Assembly (NCBI GenBank): GCA_905236675.1
Contig: CAJOND010000012.1
Coordinates: 121,638 to 185,637, forward strand
DNA: 64,000 bases
Origin: Candidatus Rifleibacteriota bacterium
Lineage (GTDB): Bacteria; Muiribacteriota; Ozemobacteria; Ozemobacterales; Ozemobacteraceae
Direction: 5' to 3'
Shown here: positions 1 through 8,626 of the stretch, piece by piece
Layout: every line of letters begins with the position of its first letter
Position numbering within the stretch: position 1 is the first letter of the stretch
Notes under the pieces: generated by a model
Database searches by the model: none
The model's input: only the letters and a program-made list of their open reading frames with translations
What the model was told of the DNA's origin: nothing
Program-made: the position numbers and the translations under genes

Positions 1-464
1 GCATGGTTGGTTTTATAGGTAGTAAAATACAAATGAATTTTACTTGTTTAGGAGATAACGTCAATCTTGCTTCCAGATTAGAAGGCGCCAATAAAGCATA
101 TGGAACTTTTATAATGATTAGTGAATCTGTAAAAAATCAACTTAATCCATATCTATTTAGCACAAGATTTTTAGACTTTCTTGCTGTTAAAGGGAAAAAC
201 GAACCAGTTCTAGTATATGAAGTAAGAGGCTGGTTAAATGAAGAAACTCCAATTTGGAAAGAAAAAGCAGGGAAAATATATCAAGAAGGAATAAATAAGT
301 ATCTTGCAAGAGATTGGGATAATGCTATATCATTATTTGAGGAAGTATTAAAACTAGTTCCTGATGATTCACCTTCAAAAGTTTACATCGAAAGATGCCA
401 GCATTTCAAGCAATCACCGCCTGAAGAAAACTGGGATGGGCGTTTTGTTTTAAAAACCAAATAA
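1..464 (+). CDS. Class III adenylate/guanylate cyclase, C-terminal part (5' end outside window)
   Basis: Only the last ~154 residues are present. The frame is open at the window edge and the first in-window Met (base 3) lies inside the conserved fold, so the gene starts upstream. The stretch GDNVNLASRLEGANK is the conserved cyclase C-terminal motif in which Asn and Arg help transition-state binding, and VKGKNEPVLVYEV is the usual closing strand. After about residue 80 there is a TPR-like helical pair (KYLARDWDNAISLFEEVLKLVPDD), a common tail on bacterial class III cyclases that also carry CHASE2 or FHA modules. The role inferred is cAMP or cGMP synthesis for signalling. The substrate-specifying residues are mostly outside the window, so ATP versus GTP cannot be decided. 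Confidence 0.85.
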   Translation, partial: MVGFIGSKIQMNFTCLGDNVNLASRLEGANKAYGTFIMISESVKNQLNPYLFSTRFLDFLAVKGKNEPVLVYEVRGWLNEETPIWKEKAGKIYQEGINKYLARDWDNAISLFEEVLKLVPDDSPSKVYIERCQHFKQSPPEENWDGRFVLKTK

Positions 465-577
465 CAAGATATTTTATTTAGAAATTGTTACTACATCTAA
501 TAAAAAGTGTTAAAATGAAATATATATCTATTTTTTTATGTGTTGTAAAAGAACAATATCTATTTTAAGGAGTTTTT

Positions 578-1330
578 ATGGATACTAAACTATTAAAAGA
601 AGCTGCTCAGATTATAAAGAATTCCAAACATCTTATTGCTTTTACAGGAGCTGGAATTTCTGTAGAAAGTGGAATACCTCCATTTAGGGGTCCAGAAGGA
701 CTTTGGAATACTATAGATCCAACATTCATTGAAATCAGCTACTTTCAAACCCATTATGAAGATTCCTGGAAAGATATTAAGAAGATATTTTATGATTTCT
801 TTGGTCGTGCGAAACCAAATCCAGCTCATTTAGCCCTTGCAGAATTAGAAAAAATGGGCCTTTTAAAAGCTATCATAACTCAAAATATAGATAACCTTCA
901 TCAAGATGCTGGTAGTAAAATAGTATATGAGTTTCATGGAACAGCAAGTACATTGCTTTGTCTGCGCTGTGGTGAAAAATATTCAGCCCAGAATTTCTCA
1001 TTTGAAGAAATGCCACCTAAGTGTCCTAAATGTGGTGGAAAAATTAAACCAGATTTTGTTTTTTATGGAGAAGGAATTCCAGAAAAAGCTTACAGAATGT
1101 CTATGCAAGAGGCTACAGAATCAGACGTTGTAATAGTTGTAGGTACAACAGGTGAAGTCATGCCAGCTTGTATAATTCCACAAATAGCACGTCAAAATGG
1201 AGCAAAAGTTATAGAAATTAACATTAGCCACAGTGCACTAACATATGGAACAACTACTCATTTCTTAAAAGGAAAAGCTGGCGAAGTAATGAGTGAACTC
1301 ATGAAAGAAGGTAAAAGCTTTATAATTTAA
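578..1330 (+). CDS. cobB: NAD-dependent protein deacetylase, Sir2 family
   Basis: The 250-residue protein has the full sirtuin set. GAGISVESGIPPFRG near residues 24-38 is the NAD-binding loop, TQNIDNLHQDAG near 100 carries the Gln-Asn-x-Asp nicotinamide pocket, and the catalytic His is in YEFHGT near 119. Four zinc cysteines occur as C-x2-C (LRCGE region) and C-x2-C (PKCGG). VVVGTTGEVMPA and EINIS are the late Rossmann motifs. It removes acyl groups from lysines using NAD, giving nicotinamide and O-acetyl-ADP-ribose, in the cytoplasm. The start is supported by AAGGAG 7 bases upstream. The length is normal for a class III or U bacterial sirtuin. It is probably a single-gene transcript, since a strong terminator follows directly. 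Confidence 0.95.
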   Translation: MDTKLLKEAAQIIKNSKHLIAFTGAGISVESGIPPFRGPEGLWNTIDPTFIEISYFQTHYEDSWKDIKKIFYDFFGRAKPNPAHLALAELEKMGLLKAIITQNIDNLHQDAGSKIVYEFHGTASTLLCLRCGEKYSAQNFSFEEMPPKCPKCGGKIKPDFVFYGEGIPEKAYRMSMQEATESDVVIVVGTTGEVMPACIIPQIARQNGAKVIEINISHSALTYGTTTHFLKGKAGEVMSELMKEGKSFII

Positions 1331-1333
1331 GTA

Positions 1334-1374
1334 AAAAAAAAGCTCTCATATATTTTATATGAGAGCTTTTTTTG
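1334..1374. terminator. Bidirectional intrinsic terminator
   Basis: A 17-bp near-perfect stem (AAAGCTCTCATAT paired with ATATGAGAGCTTT, extended by A:T pairs) with a 5-base loop ends in T runs on both strands. It sits between the convergent sirtuin and the minus-strand secreted protein and should serve both. Confidence 0.85.
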
Positions 1375-1379
1375 TTTAT

Positions 1380-2090
1380 TTATCCAATTCCACCAACATC
1401 ATTGGCTTCTTCTGAATTATCAGAACCTGGAGTTTCATTCTTTGGCTGAGAATCATGTTCTTCACGAGTTTTTATATCTTTAATAGGAGAAGCAGGATTA
1501 TCAATTTGTGCAGGAACAGGATCTCCAGCCATATATTTACCATTTTGAAGTTCAAAATTGTAATAACCTTGAACAGGACCATTAGGAGTATAAATCTTAC
1601 CTAAGCACCTGATTTTGGAATTGTTTTCAAAGACCATATTTTCGCCATTTATGACAGGAATATCGCTAACCATAAAATCACGATCTAAATCTTTGAAACC
1701 AATATATCCAAAATGTACGGCATTGAATGTTTTCTTTTCTGTATTATACTTAAAGATGTACATTGCACTTTGAACATCTCCAATAGTACAAGCAGTTATT
1801 ATTTCAGGAATTTTATCACCATCTAGATCTGTTACTTCAAAACTAGATACTTTATTATTTAATTTAAAATTCCATTCTTGTATACCAAGAGGGATTGATG
1901 CCCAAACTTGCTTTGCATCTTTATCGATAACCTTAATACTCAAGCAATTACTGTCTATAGTTCGTATTACTTTATAAGTAACATTATTTATTACTATTGG
2001 TTTTTCAACAGTAGTATTTGCTGTTTCTGCGTAACCAGCTGTAGATAATGCTATAGCTAATGCACTAACTAATACAGAAAGTCTTCTCAT
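1380..2090 (-). CDS. Secreted protein of unknown function with a VCBS/FG-GAP-like segment
   Basis: The 236-residue protein begins with a clear signal peptide (MRRLSVLVSALAIALSTAGYA, cleavage after YAE likely). Around residues 84-95 is VTDLDGDKIPEIITACT, a calcium-loop-type D-x-D-G-D-x-x-x-E as found in FG-GAP/VCBS beta-propeller repeats. Only one such repeat is recognisable. The C-terminal 35 residues are polar and Gly/Asp/Glu-rich. AAGGGG precedes the ATG. It lies 26 bases after the stop of the SH3-glucosaminidase gene on the same strand, so the two are probably cotranscribed and both exported. I do not recognise the family. Confidence 0.7.
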   Translation of the reverse strand: MRRLSVLVSALAIALSTAGYAETANTTVEKPIVINNVTYKVIRTIDSNCLSIKVIDKDAKQVWASIPLGIQEWNFKLNNKVSSFEVTDLDGDKIPEIITACTIGDVQSAMYIFKYNTEKKTFNAVHFGYIGFKDLDRDFMVSDIPVINGENMVFENNSKIRCLGKIYTPNGPVQGYYNFELQNGKYMAGDPVPAQIDNPASPIKDIKTREEHDSQPKNETPGSDNSEEANDVGGIG

Positions 2091-2116
2091 TTATATTTAT
2101 TCCCCTTATAATTGCA

Positions 2117-3217
2117 TTAAATATCCCATTCATCAAGATTATACTGATCAATAAGAGATATAAGTGTATCAGAATAAGTTGGGCTTGTTGCATAACCAGC
2201 TTGATGTATACCGCGTGCAAATTCATGAGCTGCTTCACGGTCATGATTAGAAGACTGATATTTATCCCAAGCACTCTTATAACGACCATTTGAAACTAGA
2301 TTTGCATGGTCATCAATAGATTCTTGCCAAGTATTGTATTTTCTGAAACCATCTTTAATTGTTACATAGGTTCCATCATAACATTCCTGAGTTGAAACTA
2401 CAGTAGTACCAGCAGGACCAGTTCCTTTGATACCAAACAAGTTTTTAGCATCACCGATTGTGCTTCCGCCCCAACCAGTTTCAAGAATAGCCTGAGCAAG
2501 AGTAACAGAAGCAGGAACACCAGTTTCTTTCATACTTGCCTGAGCAACAGGTCCAAACAAAGCAATGAATTTATCTTGTGGGAGTTTACCACCAGGATAA
2601 TTAGCTAAATCGCCAGATTCTTCTGTTGTAGGAACTTTTCCTTCAGCACCATCTTTTGACTTCTGAGTTCCTTCTTCTTTAGACAAATAACCACCCTTTT
2701 TGGTATTGCCAGGATAATAAGGAGCCTTTTTAGAAGCTTCAGCACCAGGGATAGAAACATAATTCTTATGCATATAGCCTTCTACGCCATCAACAGTAAC
2801 TTTATAAAATTCACCGTCAACACCTGTTACTGTAATCTTTTTGCCAGTACTGAATTTATCCATTACTGGACCCCAAGGCCATTGTCTAAGTCTAAGATTA
2901 TCACCCTGTACAGTACCTTCAACAGGGAAATCTCCATCTGATTCAGCTTCTTCTTGTTTACCATTATCGGTAACAACTTTGGCTGAAGCAGTTTCATCGT
3001 CTTCTGAACCAGTTTCTTCTTCAGTTACCTGAGTATTTTCAAAAGGACTAGAACCTTTTCCTTCGGTACCTTCTTCACCTAAAATAGCTTTTTCAGAATT
3101 ATAGCCTTCTTCTGATACTCCGCCGCTAATGCCGTTTTCAGCAACAACGCCATCTGCGAAAGAACAAGGAACAATTAAAATACTCATTAATAATAATGAA
3201 AATAGATATTTCCGCAT
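2117..3217 (-). CDS. Secreted SH3-domain N-acetylglucosaminidase (FlgJ/LytG-like)
   Basis: 366 residues. The order is signal peptide (1-21, ending SFADG), an acidic low-complexity linker (25-95), a bacterial SH3 domain (about 97-160; LRLRQWPWGPV, KITVTGVDGEFYKVTV, YMHKNYVSIPG), a polar linker with a GGYLSKEEG motif, and a C-terminal glucosaminidase domain (about 210-366). SVTLAQAILETGWGGS carries the presumed catalytic Glu, and NLFGIKG is the family signature after it. Enzymes of this family cut the glycan strand of peptidoglycan between GlcNAc and MurNAc. It should act in the cell wall or outside. The start has AGGAG upstream. The linker and SH3 module are closely shared with the next upstream gene (3366-4364), which carries a different C-terminal domain. 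Confidence 0.85.
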   Translation of the reverse strand: MRKYLFSLLLMSILIVPCSFADGVVAENGISGGVSEEGYNSEKAILGEEGTEGKGSSPFENTQVTEEETGSEDDETASAKVVTDNGKQEEAESDGDFPVEGTVQGDNLRLRQWPWGPVMDKFSTGKKITVTGVDGEFYKVTVDGVEGYMHKNYVSIPGAEASKKAPYYPGNTKKGGYLSKEEGTQKSKDGAEGKVPTTEESGDLANYPGGKLPQDKFIALFGPVAQASMKETGVPASVTLAQAILETGWGGSTIGDAKNLFGIKGTGPAGTTVVSTQECYDGTYVTIKDGFRKYNTWQESIDDHANLVSNGRYKSAWDKYQSSNHDREAAHEFARGIHQAGYATSPTYSDTLISLIDQYNLDEWDI

Positions 3218-3318
3218 AGCCTTCTCCTAATTTCTATTCTTAATTATGATACCATGTTTTTACAAAAAAGTTTAAAAAAATTTATATTTTTTATGCACAA
3301 ATAAAATGAAATCCTAAA

Positions 3319-3364
3319 AAAAAAAAGAACAGCACAATGTTTATTGGGCTGTTCTTTTTTTTAA
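3319..3364 (-). terminator. Intrinsic terminator after the SH3 paralogue
   Basis: An inverted repeat AAAAAAGAACAGC / GCTGTTCTTTTTT with an inner CAAT/ATTG arm and GTTT loop lies just past the stop of the 3366-4364 gene. The U run falls on the minus-strand transcript, and the same hairpin is T-tailed on the plus strand. Confidence 0.85.
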
Positions 3365-3365
3365 A

Positions 3366-4364
3366 TTATTTTGTTTCGTAAATACAACAATTGTATGTAC
3401 TTGATCTATAAAGTTCATTATAAGAAGAAGGAACAGAATATGGGCCATAAGGCTTATACATACCGTTACATTCACAAATCTTAGTATTTCTATATTTTAA
3501 TGCTAGATAAACAGATTTTAGAACGTCAGAACTTGCTTCATTATACCCTTTATTGATATTAGCTTGAGAATAGTAGTTAGCATCACCACTTCTACCAGGG
3601 TCCCAACCCTGCATCTGAGAAATTGTTACAGGATTATTAATCATTGCACTTGCCCAACCGTAATGCAAATAAGTATCATTAAAATAGCCTTCTCTTTGAG
3701 TAGTTCCAACTAGTATTTTAACATAATCTGCTGAAATACCAATGGAAGCAGCTAGTTTAGTAATTTCGTCTCTAGTAGGTGTTGCCATTGAAGCCATCTG
3801 TTTCTTGAATTCTTCTGCAGATATGCCACCAGTTGTTGAAGTAACAGGAACTTCTTCATCTGGATCTATATCGCCTGAAGCAATTCCATCAGATCTTGTT
3901 TTACCATCATCTTGCGACAGATATCCACCAGATTTAGTGTCACCAGGATAAGCAGGTTCTTTTCCACTAGAAGGAACACCAGGAATTGAAATATAATTCC
4001 TGTGCATATATCCTTTAACTCCTAGAACGATAACTTCATAGAATTCTCCAGAAACGCCTAAAACAGTTATTTTAGTATTCTTATCGTATTTGCCGTTAAC
4101 TTCACCCCAAGGCCATTTTCTAAGTCTTAAATCATCATAATCTATTGTACCAGTTATTGGGAAAGTATAACTGGCTAAATCATCAAAAGACTCATCATCT
4201 TTCGATTTATTATCATTAGCTTTAACATTTGCAGCTTTTGAGTTTTCATCTGAAACAGAAGTTTCAGTAGAAACTTTAGTATTTTCAAAAGGATTATCTG
4301 CATAAAGGGAAAGATTGCTAAGGGATAACATGAAAATTACAATGAATAATCTCTTCCAAAACAT
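3366..4364 (-). CDS. Secreted SH3-domain protein with unidentified C-terminal domain
   Basis: 332 residues with a signal peptide (1-22, SLYADNP). A short acidic linker starts NPFENTKVS, as in the neighbouring paralogue (SPFENTQVT). A bacterial SH3 module follows (about 70-130; LRLRKWPWGEV, YMHRNYISIPG), then the same PGDTKSGGYLS linker. The C-terminal ~150 residues differ from the neighbour. TQREGYFNDTYLHYGWAS has an early Glu and looks like the start of a helical lysozyme- or SleB-type fold, and the tail has a short Cys cluster (ICECN, YNCCIYE). I infer a cell-wall hydrolase or binding protein without being able to name the family. GGAGA precedes the ATG. It is upstream of the glucosaminidase gene but has its own terminator. 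Confidence 0.75.
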   Translation of the reverse strand: MFWKRLFIVIFMLSLSNLSLYADNPFENTKVSTETSVSDENSKAANVKANDNKSKDDESFDDLASYTFPITGTIDYDDLRLRKWPWGEVNGKYDKNTKITVLGVSGEFYEVIVLGVKGYMHRNYISIPGVPSSGKEPAYPGDTKSGGYLSQDDGKTRSDGIASGDIDPDEEVPVTSTTGGISAEEFKKQMASMATPTRDEITKLAASIGISADYVKILVGTTQREGYFNDTYLHYGWASAMINNPVTISQMQGWDPGRSGDANYYSQANINKGYNEASSDVLKSVYLALKYRNTKICECNGMYKPYGPYSVPSSYNELYRSSTYNCCIYETK

Positions 4365-4440
4365 ATATCTGAGTCTCCAATTAAAAAATATTTTTATAAT
4401 ATACTAATTCTATAATATAAAAGTTTATTTAAAATTCGAC

Positions 4441-4475
4441 AAAAAAAAAGGCAAGTTAAAAACTTGCCTTTTTTG
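4441..4475 (-). terminator. Intrinsic terminator of the C25 peptidase gene
   Basis: Perfect stem AAAAGGCAAGTT / AACTTGCCTTTT with a 4-base loop and T runs on both sides, 12 bases past the end of the peptidase reading frame. Confidence 0.9.
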
Positions 4476-4486
4476 TCTAATAATTA

Positions 4487-4792
4487 TTAGAATTTAACCG
4501 CTTGATCAACAATAGGAACAACATCTATACCTGTTACTGTCATATATCCAGATTCAATATTTGATGGCATTGTGAAAACAGCTTGACCATTATTATTGGT
4601 ATAAGCAACTTTCATATTCTTTAAACCTTTAGTATAAACAGTAACTCTAGCATTGCTAACGGGTTTTCCTTTTTTATCAACCACATCAACTTTAACAGTT
4701 TTAGTATTACCTTCTGATCTGGTGACTTTTGCATCAGCTTTTAATTTTGCAGGAGCTTTGAAACGAACTTGCAACGTAGAATCGCCGAACAA
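4487..4792 (-). pseudogene. C-terminal segment of the C25 peptidase, out of frame with the main part
   Basis: The 101-residue frame starts LFGDSTLQVRFKAP, the usual end of the gingipain catalytic domain. It continues into an Ig-like/transthyretin-like domain (VDVVDKKGKPVSNARVTVY) of the kind that follows C25 peptidase domains. It is not a separate gene, because the preceding frame overlaps it and would join it by a -1 shift. Adding one base in the short run near 4798 gives a continuous protein reading INWHLFGDSTLQ. Confidence 0.8.
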
Positions 4793-6450
4793 ATGCCATT
4801 AATTTGAACACCATCACCTTTAGGTTCAGCAGTATAAAGTTCAAGGCCTTTCATAATTCCGTTCATATAAAGACCACCAACAGTCTTATATACATCGTTT
4901 ACAATAAGGTTTTTATTTATTTCAGCCTGAACATGGATAGGTGGAACCCAAGCCATACTAGTAGTAGCTCCAACATATGCAACAAGACCTGCTGGTTTTT
5001 CTAAGCTACCAGCACGCATCCAGCTTTCACCGAAACCTGTGAAATTAACAAATCTACCATTCAAGCAGGCTACGTCAAAGAGGATAGGCATTTTCCAACC
5101 ATTATCAAGTTTGCTCATATAAGAATTGCTGAAACGAGTTGTTCCCCAACTTGAGCCAGAACCATGACCAAGATAATTAATCAGGCTGACACCTTTATTA
5201 ACAGCGTCAAGAACATCTTGTTGAGTTGCACCTGGATCGTAAGCTTTTTCAGCAGACTTAAAGGTACCTTTAGTCATGTGTTCCTGTCTAAGTTCATCAA
5301 TATATTGATAATCGGCAGGACTTCCTTCTGCAGAACCTATACCAAAGAGTCTGGTGTACCAACTAGTATCTTCTGTTGGATATTGTTCATAATTCAAGAA
5401 TTTAGCAACCTGATAAGCAACACCCTTAGCATCTTCTGCTGAAAGTCTGCTTATGATAGCATCAGGAACATGATCATCACCAGCTAATTTTACATAGCAG
5501 GTATCAGAGTCAGCACCTTCATTTACACCCTTATTAGAAGGAACTTTATCAGAGTCACCAACTAACATAACATTAGTTAGACCACCCTTGTTATATTCAT
5601 TCTGAATGAAAGCTTTAACATCAGTATTAGTGGTGCCTATTTTGCTCATGGGAACCATTTTTACTGTAAGACCACATTTTTTCTTCCAATCAACAAAAGG
5701 CTTCATAGCGTCAGCATATTCATCTGCTGTAATAATCAACAAGCGGCCGACTTCATTAAGTCTTGGCAAACGTCTAGAAGCGTCAGAGAAATTAACAAAA
5801 GTATTTTTGTAAATTGGTTCAAAAGCTTTGCTAATAGGTTTAGTATTTTTCATTGTATTAGCAGAACGTTTAGCTTCAGAATTCATTGAAATCTGAATGT
5901 TTTTGTGAACTCTGATTTTATTCTGAACTGGATTATATTGAACTGGGTGAACAATTAGATTAACACCACGAACTTCTCGGAAAATAAAAGGATTACCCAT
6001 TTGAACAAGGTCTTTGTCAGCTGGATACCACTTATCTTCTTTATAAACCTTACCATATTTATAAGGAACTGATTCAGGATCTATAGTACGTTTGAAATTA
6101 CCTTTACTTGGTACAACAGGTGCATCAAGTTCTATTATTTCGCTATCAAGACTTTTTGCAGTAAAAATAGGGCTTCCATCAGGACTAATCATTACCATTG
6201 CGGTATATTGAGGAAGTTCAGGAGCTTCTTTTAAATAAGAAAGAGAAGAATCTTTTGCAGTAATTGTAACTGCTTTAGAACCAAGAACATTAGCTGTTCC
6301 AATTTTAACACCAGAACATTTAACTTCTAAATCTGATGTAGAACCACGGGAATTACTCATACTGATTCCGTCAGCATAAGCAGCGGTAGAACCCATAATT
6401 GCGAGAGCAGCCAAAAAGGTTGTATATTTGTTCAATGGTTTGTCCCCCAT
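4741..6450 (-). CDS. Secreted gingipain-like cysteine peptidase (family C25), main part; frameshift near its 3' end
   Basis: Signal peptide (FLAALAIMGSTAAYA), a gingipain-type propeptide (about 30-195) and a C25 catalytic domain (about 230-560). VMLVGDSDKVPS is the first Asp motif. His429 in LGHGSGSSWG and Cys462 in FDVACLNGRF form the catalytic pair, 33 residues apart exactly as in gingipain R. The last ~25 residues here are out of frame. One base missing near 4798 separates it from the 4487-4792 piece, and the repaired protein would be about 655 residues. The first ATG has no Shine-Dalgarno, while a TTG five codons in (6435) has GGGGGA 7 bases upstream and gives a better signal peptide, so that is the likelier start. 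It should act outside the cytoplasm on proteins. Lys versus Arg specificity cannot be judged. Confidence 0.88.
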   Translation of the reverse strand: MGDKPLNKYTTFLAALAIMGSTAAYADGISMSNSRGSTSDLEVKCSGVKIGTANVLGSKAVTITAKDSSLSYLKEAPELPQYTAMVMISPDGSPIFTAKSLDSEIIELDAPVVPSKGNFKRTIDPESVPYKYGKVYKEDKWYPADKDLVQMGNPFIFREVRGVNLIVHPVQYNPVQNKIRVHKNIQISMNSEAKRSANTMKNTKPISKAFEPIYKNTFVNFSDASRRLPRLNEVGRLLIITADEYADAMKPFVDWKKKCGLTVKMVPMSKIGTTNTDVKAFIQNEYNKGGLTNVMLVGDSDKVPSNKGVNEGADSDTCYVKLAGDDHVPDAIISRLSAEDAKGVAYQVAKFLNYEQYPTEDTSWYTRLFGIGSAEGSPADYQYIDELRQEHMTKGTFKSAEKAYDPGATQQDVLDAVNKGVSLINYLGHGSGSSWGTTRFSNSYMSKLDNGWKMPILFDVACLNGRFVNFTGFGESWMRAGSLEKPAGLVAYVGATTSMAWVPPIHVQAEINKNLIVNDVYKTVGGLYMNGIMKGLELYTAEPKGDGVQINGICSAILRCKFVSKLLQN

Positions 6451-6535
6451 AATGTTTAATGTAAAAAAACTTTATTTATTATAAGGAAAAAAAGTATCAT
6501 TAGCAAGAGTAAAAATGATATTTTTTTTATTTATA

Positions 6536-7453
6536 TTAGTGTTTGAAAAAAGCTACTGCTATTTTAGTGCACAAAGCAGCATTGTTTTTTACTAATTCAA
6601 TATTAGTTTTTAAACTTTCCCCACCAGTAATTTCATATAATCTTTGTAACAAATATGGAGTTACTGCTTGCCCTTGAATTCCTAATCTTTTTGCATCAGC
6701 CAAGGCTTCTTCTATTTTTCCCTCGATAAGGTTTTTATCCATTTCAAATTCTTTTGGAACTGGATTACCTACTAATATTCCGCTCTTATAACCAAGATTT
6801 ATAGAACGTCTAAATATTTCTGCGGCATCAGTAGGGTCATCAAACCGCTGTGGGACTTTGACTCCAGAGTTTCTATAATAAAAAGCTGGCATTTCGTCAG
6901 TCTGATATCCAAAAACTGGAACTCCTAATGTTTCTAAGTATTCCATAGTATGTGGAATATCAAGTATTGCTTTTGCACCTGCACAAACTACTAAGACAGT
7001 AGTTCTGGTAAATTCAAGCAGGTCAGCAGAAATATCAAAACTTTCTGAAGCACCACGATGTACACCGCCAATTCCACCAGTTGCAAAAAATTTTATGCCA
7101 GCTAAGTTCGCACAAATCATTGTTGCCGCAACTGTAGTAGCTGCATTTTGTTTTAATGCTATTATAGACGGTAAATCACGCCTAGAAGCTTTTTTTATGT
7201 TTTTACTTGTGCCTAATATTTCAAGTTCTTTTTCTGTAATACCTATTCTTATTCTTCCGTCTAATATTGCAATAGTAGCAGGAACTCCGCCATTTTCACG
7301 AACTGTATTCTCAAGCATACGTGCAGTTTCGATGTTTTGTGGATAAGGCATTCCATGAGAAATAATAGTTGATTCAAGTGCTACTACTGGTCTTTTACAA
7401 GCTAAGCCATCTTTTACTTCCGGGCTGAATATTAATCTATCGCTGATCTTCAT
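6536..7453 (-). CDS. psuG: Pseudouridine-5'-phosphate glycosidase
   Basis: 305 residues from the chosen ATG at 7453, which has TTTGGAG 6 bases upstream. A longer in-frame start at 7477 has no such site. The family hallmarks are VVALESTIISHGMPYPQN near the N-terminus, AT(I)AILDGRIRIGI, FFATGGIGGVHRGA and SFDISADL. PGTPYLL-type endings appear as VTPYLLQRLYE. The enzyme reversibly splits pseudouridine 5'-phosphate into uracil and ribose 5-phosphate (the IndA/YeiN family, Mn-dependent) and works in pseudouridine salvage. The partner kinase psuK is not adjacent. It stands alone between the secreted peptidase and a divergent small gene. Confidence 0.95.
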   Translation of the reverse strand: MKISDRLIFSPEVKDGLACKRPVVALESTIISHGMPYPQNIETARMLENTVRENGGVPATIAILDGRIRIGITEKELEILGTSKNIKKASRRDLPSIIALKQNAATTVAATMICANLAGIKFFATGGIGGVHRGASESFDISADLLEFTRTTVLVVCAGAKAILDIPHTMEYLETLGVPVFGYQTDEMPAFYYRNSGVKVPQRFDDPTDAAEIFRRSINLGYKSGILVGNPVPKEFEMDKNLIEGKIEEALADAKRLGIQGQAVTPYLLQRLYEITGGESLKTNIELVKNNAALCTKIAVAFFKH

Positions 7454-7661
7454 ATAAACTCCAAAATTACTCTTCAAACATCCTTGATATAATTTTTTTA
7501 TTTTAAAACAGGCAATTTGAAATTTGCAATATAGATTTTTAGTAATTCTTTGAATAAAATTTTAATATGTGACAATTCAACCAATAATTTGATTTTTTAA
7601 ACGTTTGTCTTTCGTTTACTATTTTATAATAAAACTGATATGATTGAGATATGGAGATTTT

Positions 7662-8069
7662 ATGAAATATTATCGAACTAAAAAAGACAATAAAAAGGGA
7701 ATAGTATTAACTGGTGTGGCCTTTTTAATTATTATTTTTTATATGTTTGTTAATGCAACTCCGCCTTATCATCATAGTTACAAAACAACCGCCAGATTAA
7801 AAGCATGTTTTTCAAATCAGCGTGTAATATTAGAAGCTGTTGAAATGTATAATATAGACAATAAAAATCATATTGAAACAGCTTTACCTGGTAGTGCTTT
7901 TGAAAAATGTGAAGAGATTCTAATTCAAAATCATTATTTGAAAGACTATATTGATCTCCCCGAATCAGATTGCTCTTATGGATTTTTTGACATAATAGGT
8001 TCAGGAACCATATTCTGCAAAAGGCACTGGGAAACATTAACTATAATTACTTTGAAAAACATTGACTGA
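7662..8069 (+). CDS. Small membrane-anchored protein, possibly pseudopilin-like
   Basis: 135 residues from the ATG at 7662 (GGAG 5 bases upstream; an in-frame TTG at 7644 is less likely). A basic N-terminus (YYRTKKDNKKG) precedes one transmembrane helix (VLTGVAFLIIIFYMFVN). The region RLKACFSNQRVILEAVEMYN then resembles the amphipathic helix of short type II-secretion or competence pseudopilins that lack a long N-terminal prepilin. The rest is polar with several Cys. No prepilin peptidase site (G/FTLIE) is visible, so this is a resemblance only. Its 3' end overlaps the convergent phosphatase gene by 23 bases. Confidence 0.6.
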   Translation: MKYYRTKKDNKKGIVLTGVAFLIIIFYMFVNATPPYHHSYKTTARLKACFSNQRVILEAVEMYNIDNKNHIETALPGSAFEKCEEILIQNHYLKDYIDLPESDCSYGFFDIIGSGTIFCKRHWETLTIITLKNID

Positions 8070-8502
8070 GGAATCCTTCGCATCCTTCAACTATTTCGTC
8101 ATAAGTAATATCAAAGTTGCCAGTATACCAAGGATCAGCAATGTTATCATTTCGACCAGCAAATGAAAGCAGTAAAGAAACCTTGTTTTCAGGGTCACCA
8201 CCGCAGATACGCTTAATATTTTCTATATTCCTGCGTTCCATGGCTATAATGTAATCATATTTATCGTAATCAGACTTTTTTAATTGAGTGGCCTGCCTTG
8301 GTGTTGTTGGGACACCCTCTTGTGCAAGTTTTCTAGCAGCTGGGGGATATAAAGGATTGCCCCATTCTTCAGTGCTAGTAGCAGATGAAGCTATTACAAA
8401 ATCTGCTGCTATTCCTCGTTTTTTAACCATATCTTTAAGAATAAATTCAGCCATTGGCGAACGGCAGATGTTGCCTAAGCACACAAACATAACTTTAATC
8501 AT
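8047..8502 (-). CDS. Low-molecular-weight protein-tyrosine phosphatase
   Basis: 151 residues from the chosen Met (MIKVMFVCLGN). The P-loop C-x5-R is VCLGNICRSP right at the N-terminus, and the general-acid Asp is in NIADPWYTG near residue 120. YDYIIAME is the usual middle strand. It dephosphorylates phosphotyrosine or small acyl phosphates in the cytoplasm. A start eight codons upstream is possible but would add a non-conserved MFFRMCVY. The AGGA is 12 bases from the chosen ATG, which is long. No tyrosine kinase or exopolysaccharide cluster is adjacent, so its partner is unknown. Confidence 0.93.
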   Translation of the reverse strand: MIKVMFVCLGNICRSPMAEFILKDMVKKRGIAADFVIASSATSTEEWGNPLYPPAARKLAQEGVPTTPRQATQLKKSDYDKYDYIIAMERRNIENIKRICGGDPENKVSLLLSFAGRNDNIADPWYTGNFDITYDEIVEGCEGFLSQCFSK

Positions 8503-8567
8503 ATATACACACATCCTAAAAAACAATAAAAACCAAATACAATAACTACTTATTTTTACGAATCTCT

Positions 8568-8594
8568 GGATTGCTTCGCTATTGCTCGTAATGA
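8568..8594 (-). repeat. REP-like palindromic element, copy 1
   Basis: Read on the minus strand it is GTCATTACGAGCAATAGCG followed by AAGCAATCC. It matches the outer arms of two other elements in this window (38948-38984 and 53774-53818: GTCATTGC-AG ... GGCAA), while the inner part differs. It lies between the phosphatase and pantothenate kinase genes. Confidence 0.6.
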
Positions 8595-8626
8595 CTTATC
8601 TCTAACCTCTTGCCTCTATTTTCTAC

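Noticed and set aside
4780..4810. Programmed frameshift in the C25 peptidase
   Set aside because: No slippery heptamer (AATTAATGGCATTTG) and no reason to make a truncated enzyme. A single lost base explains it.
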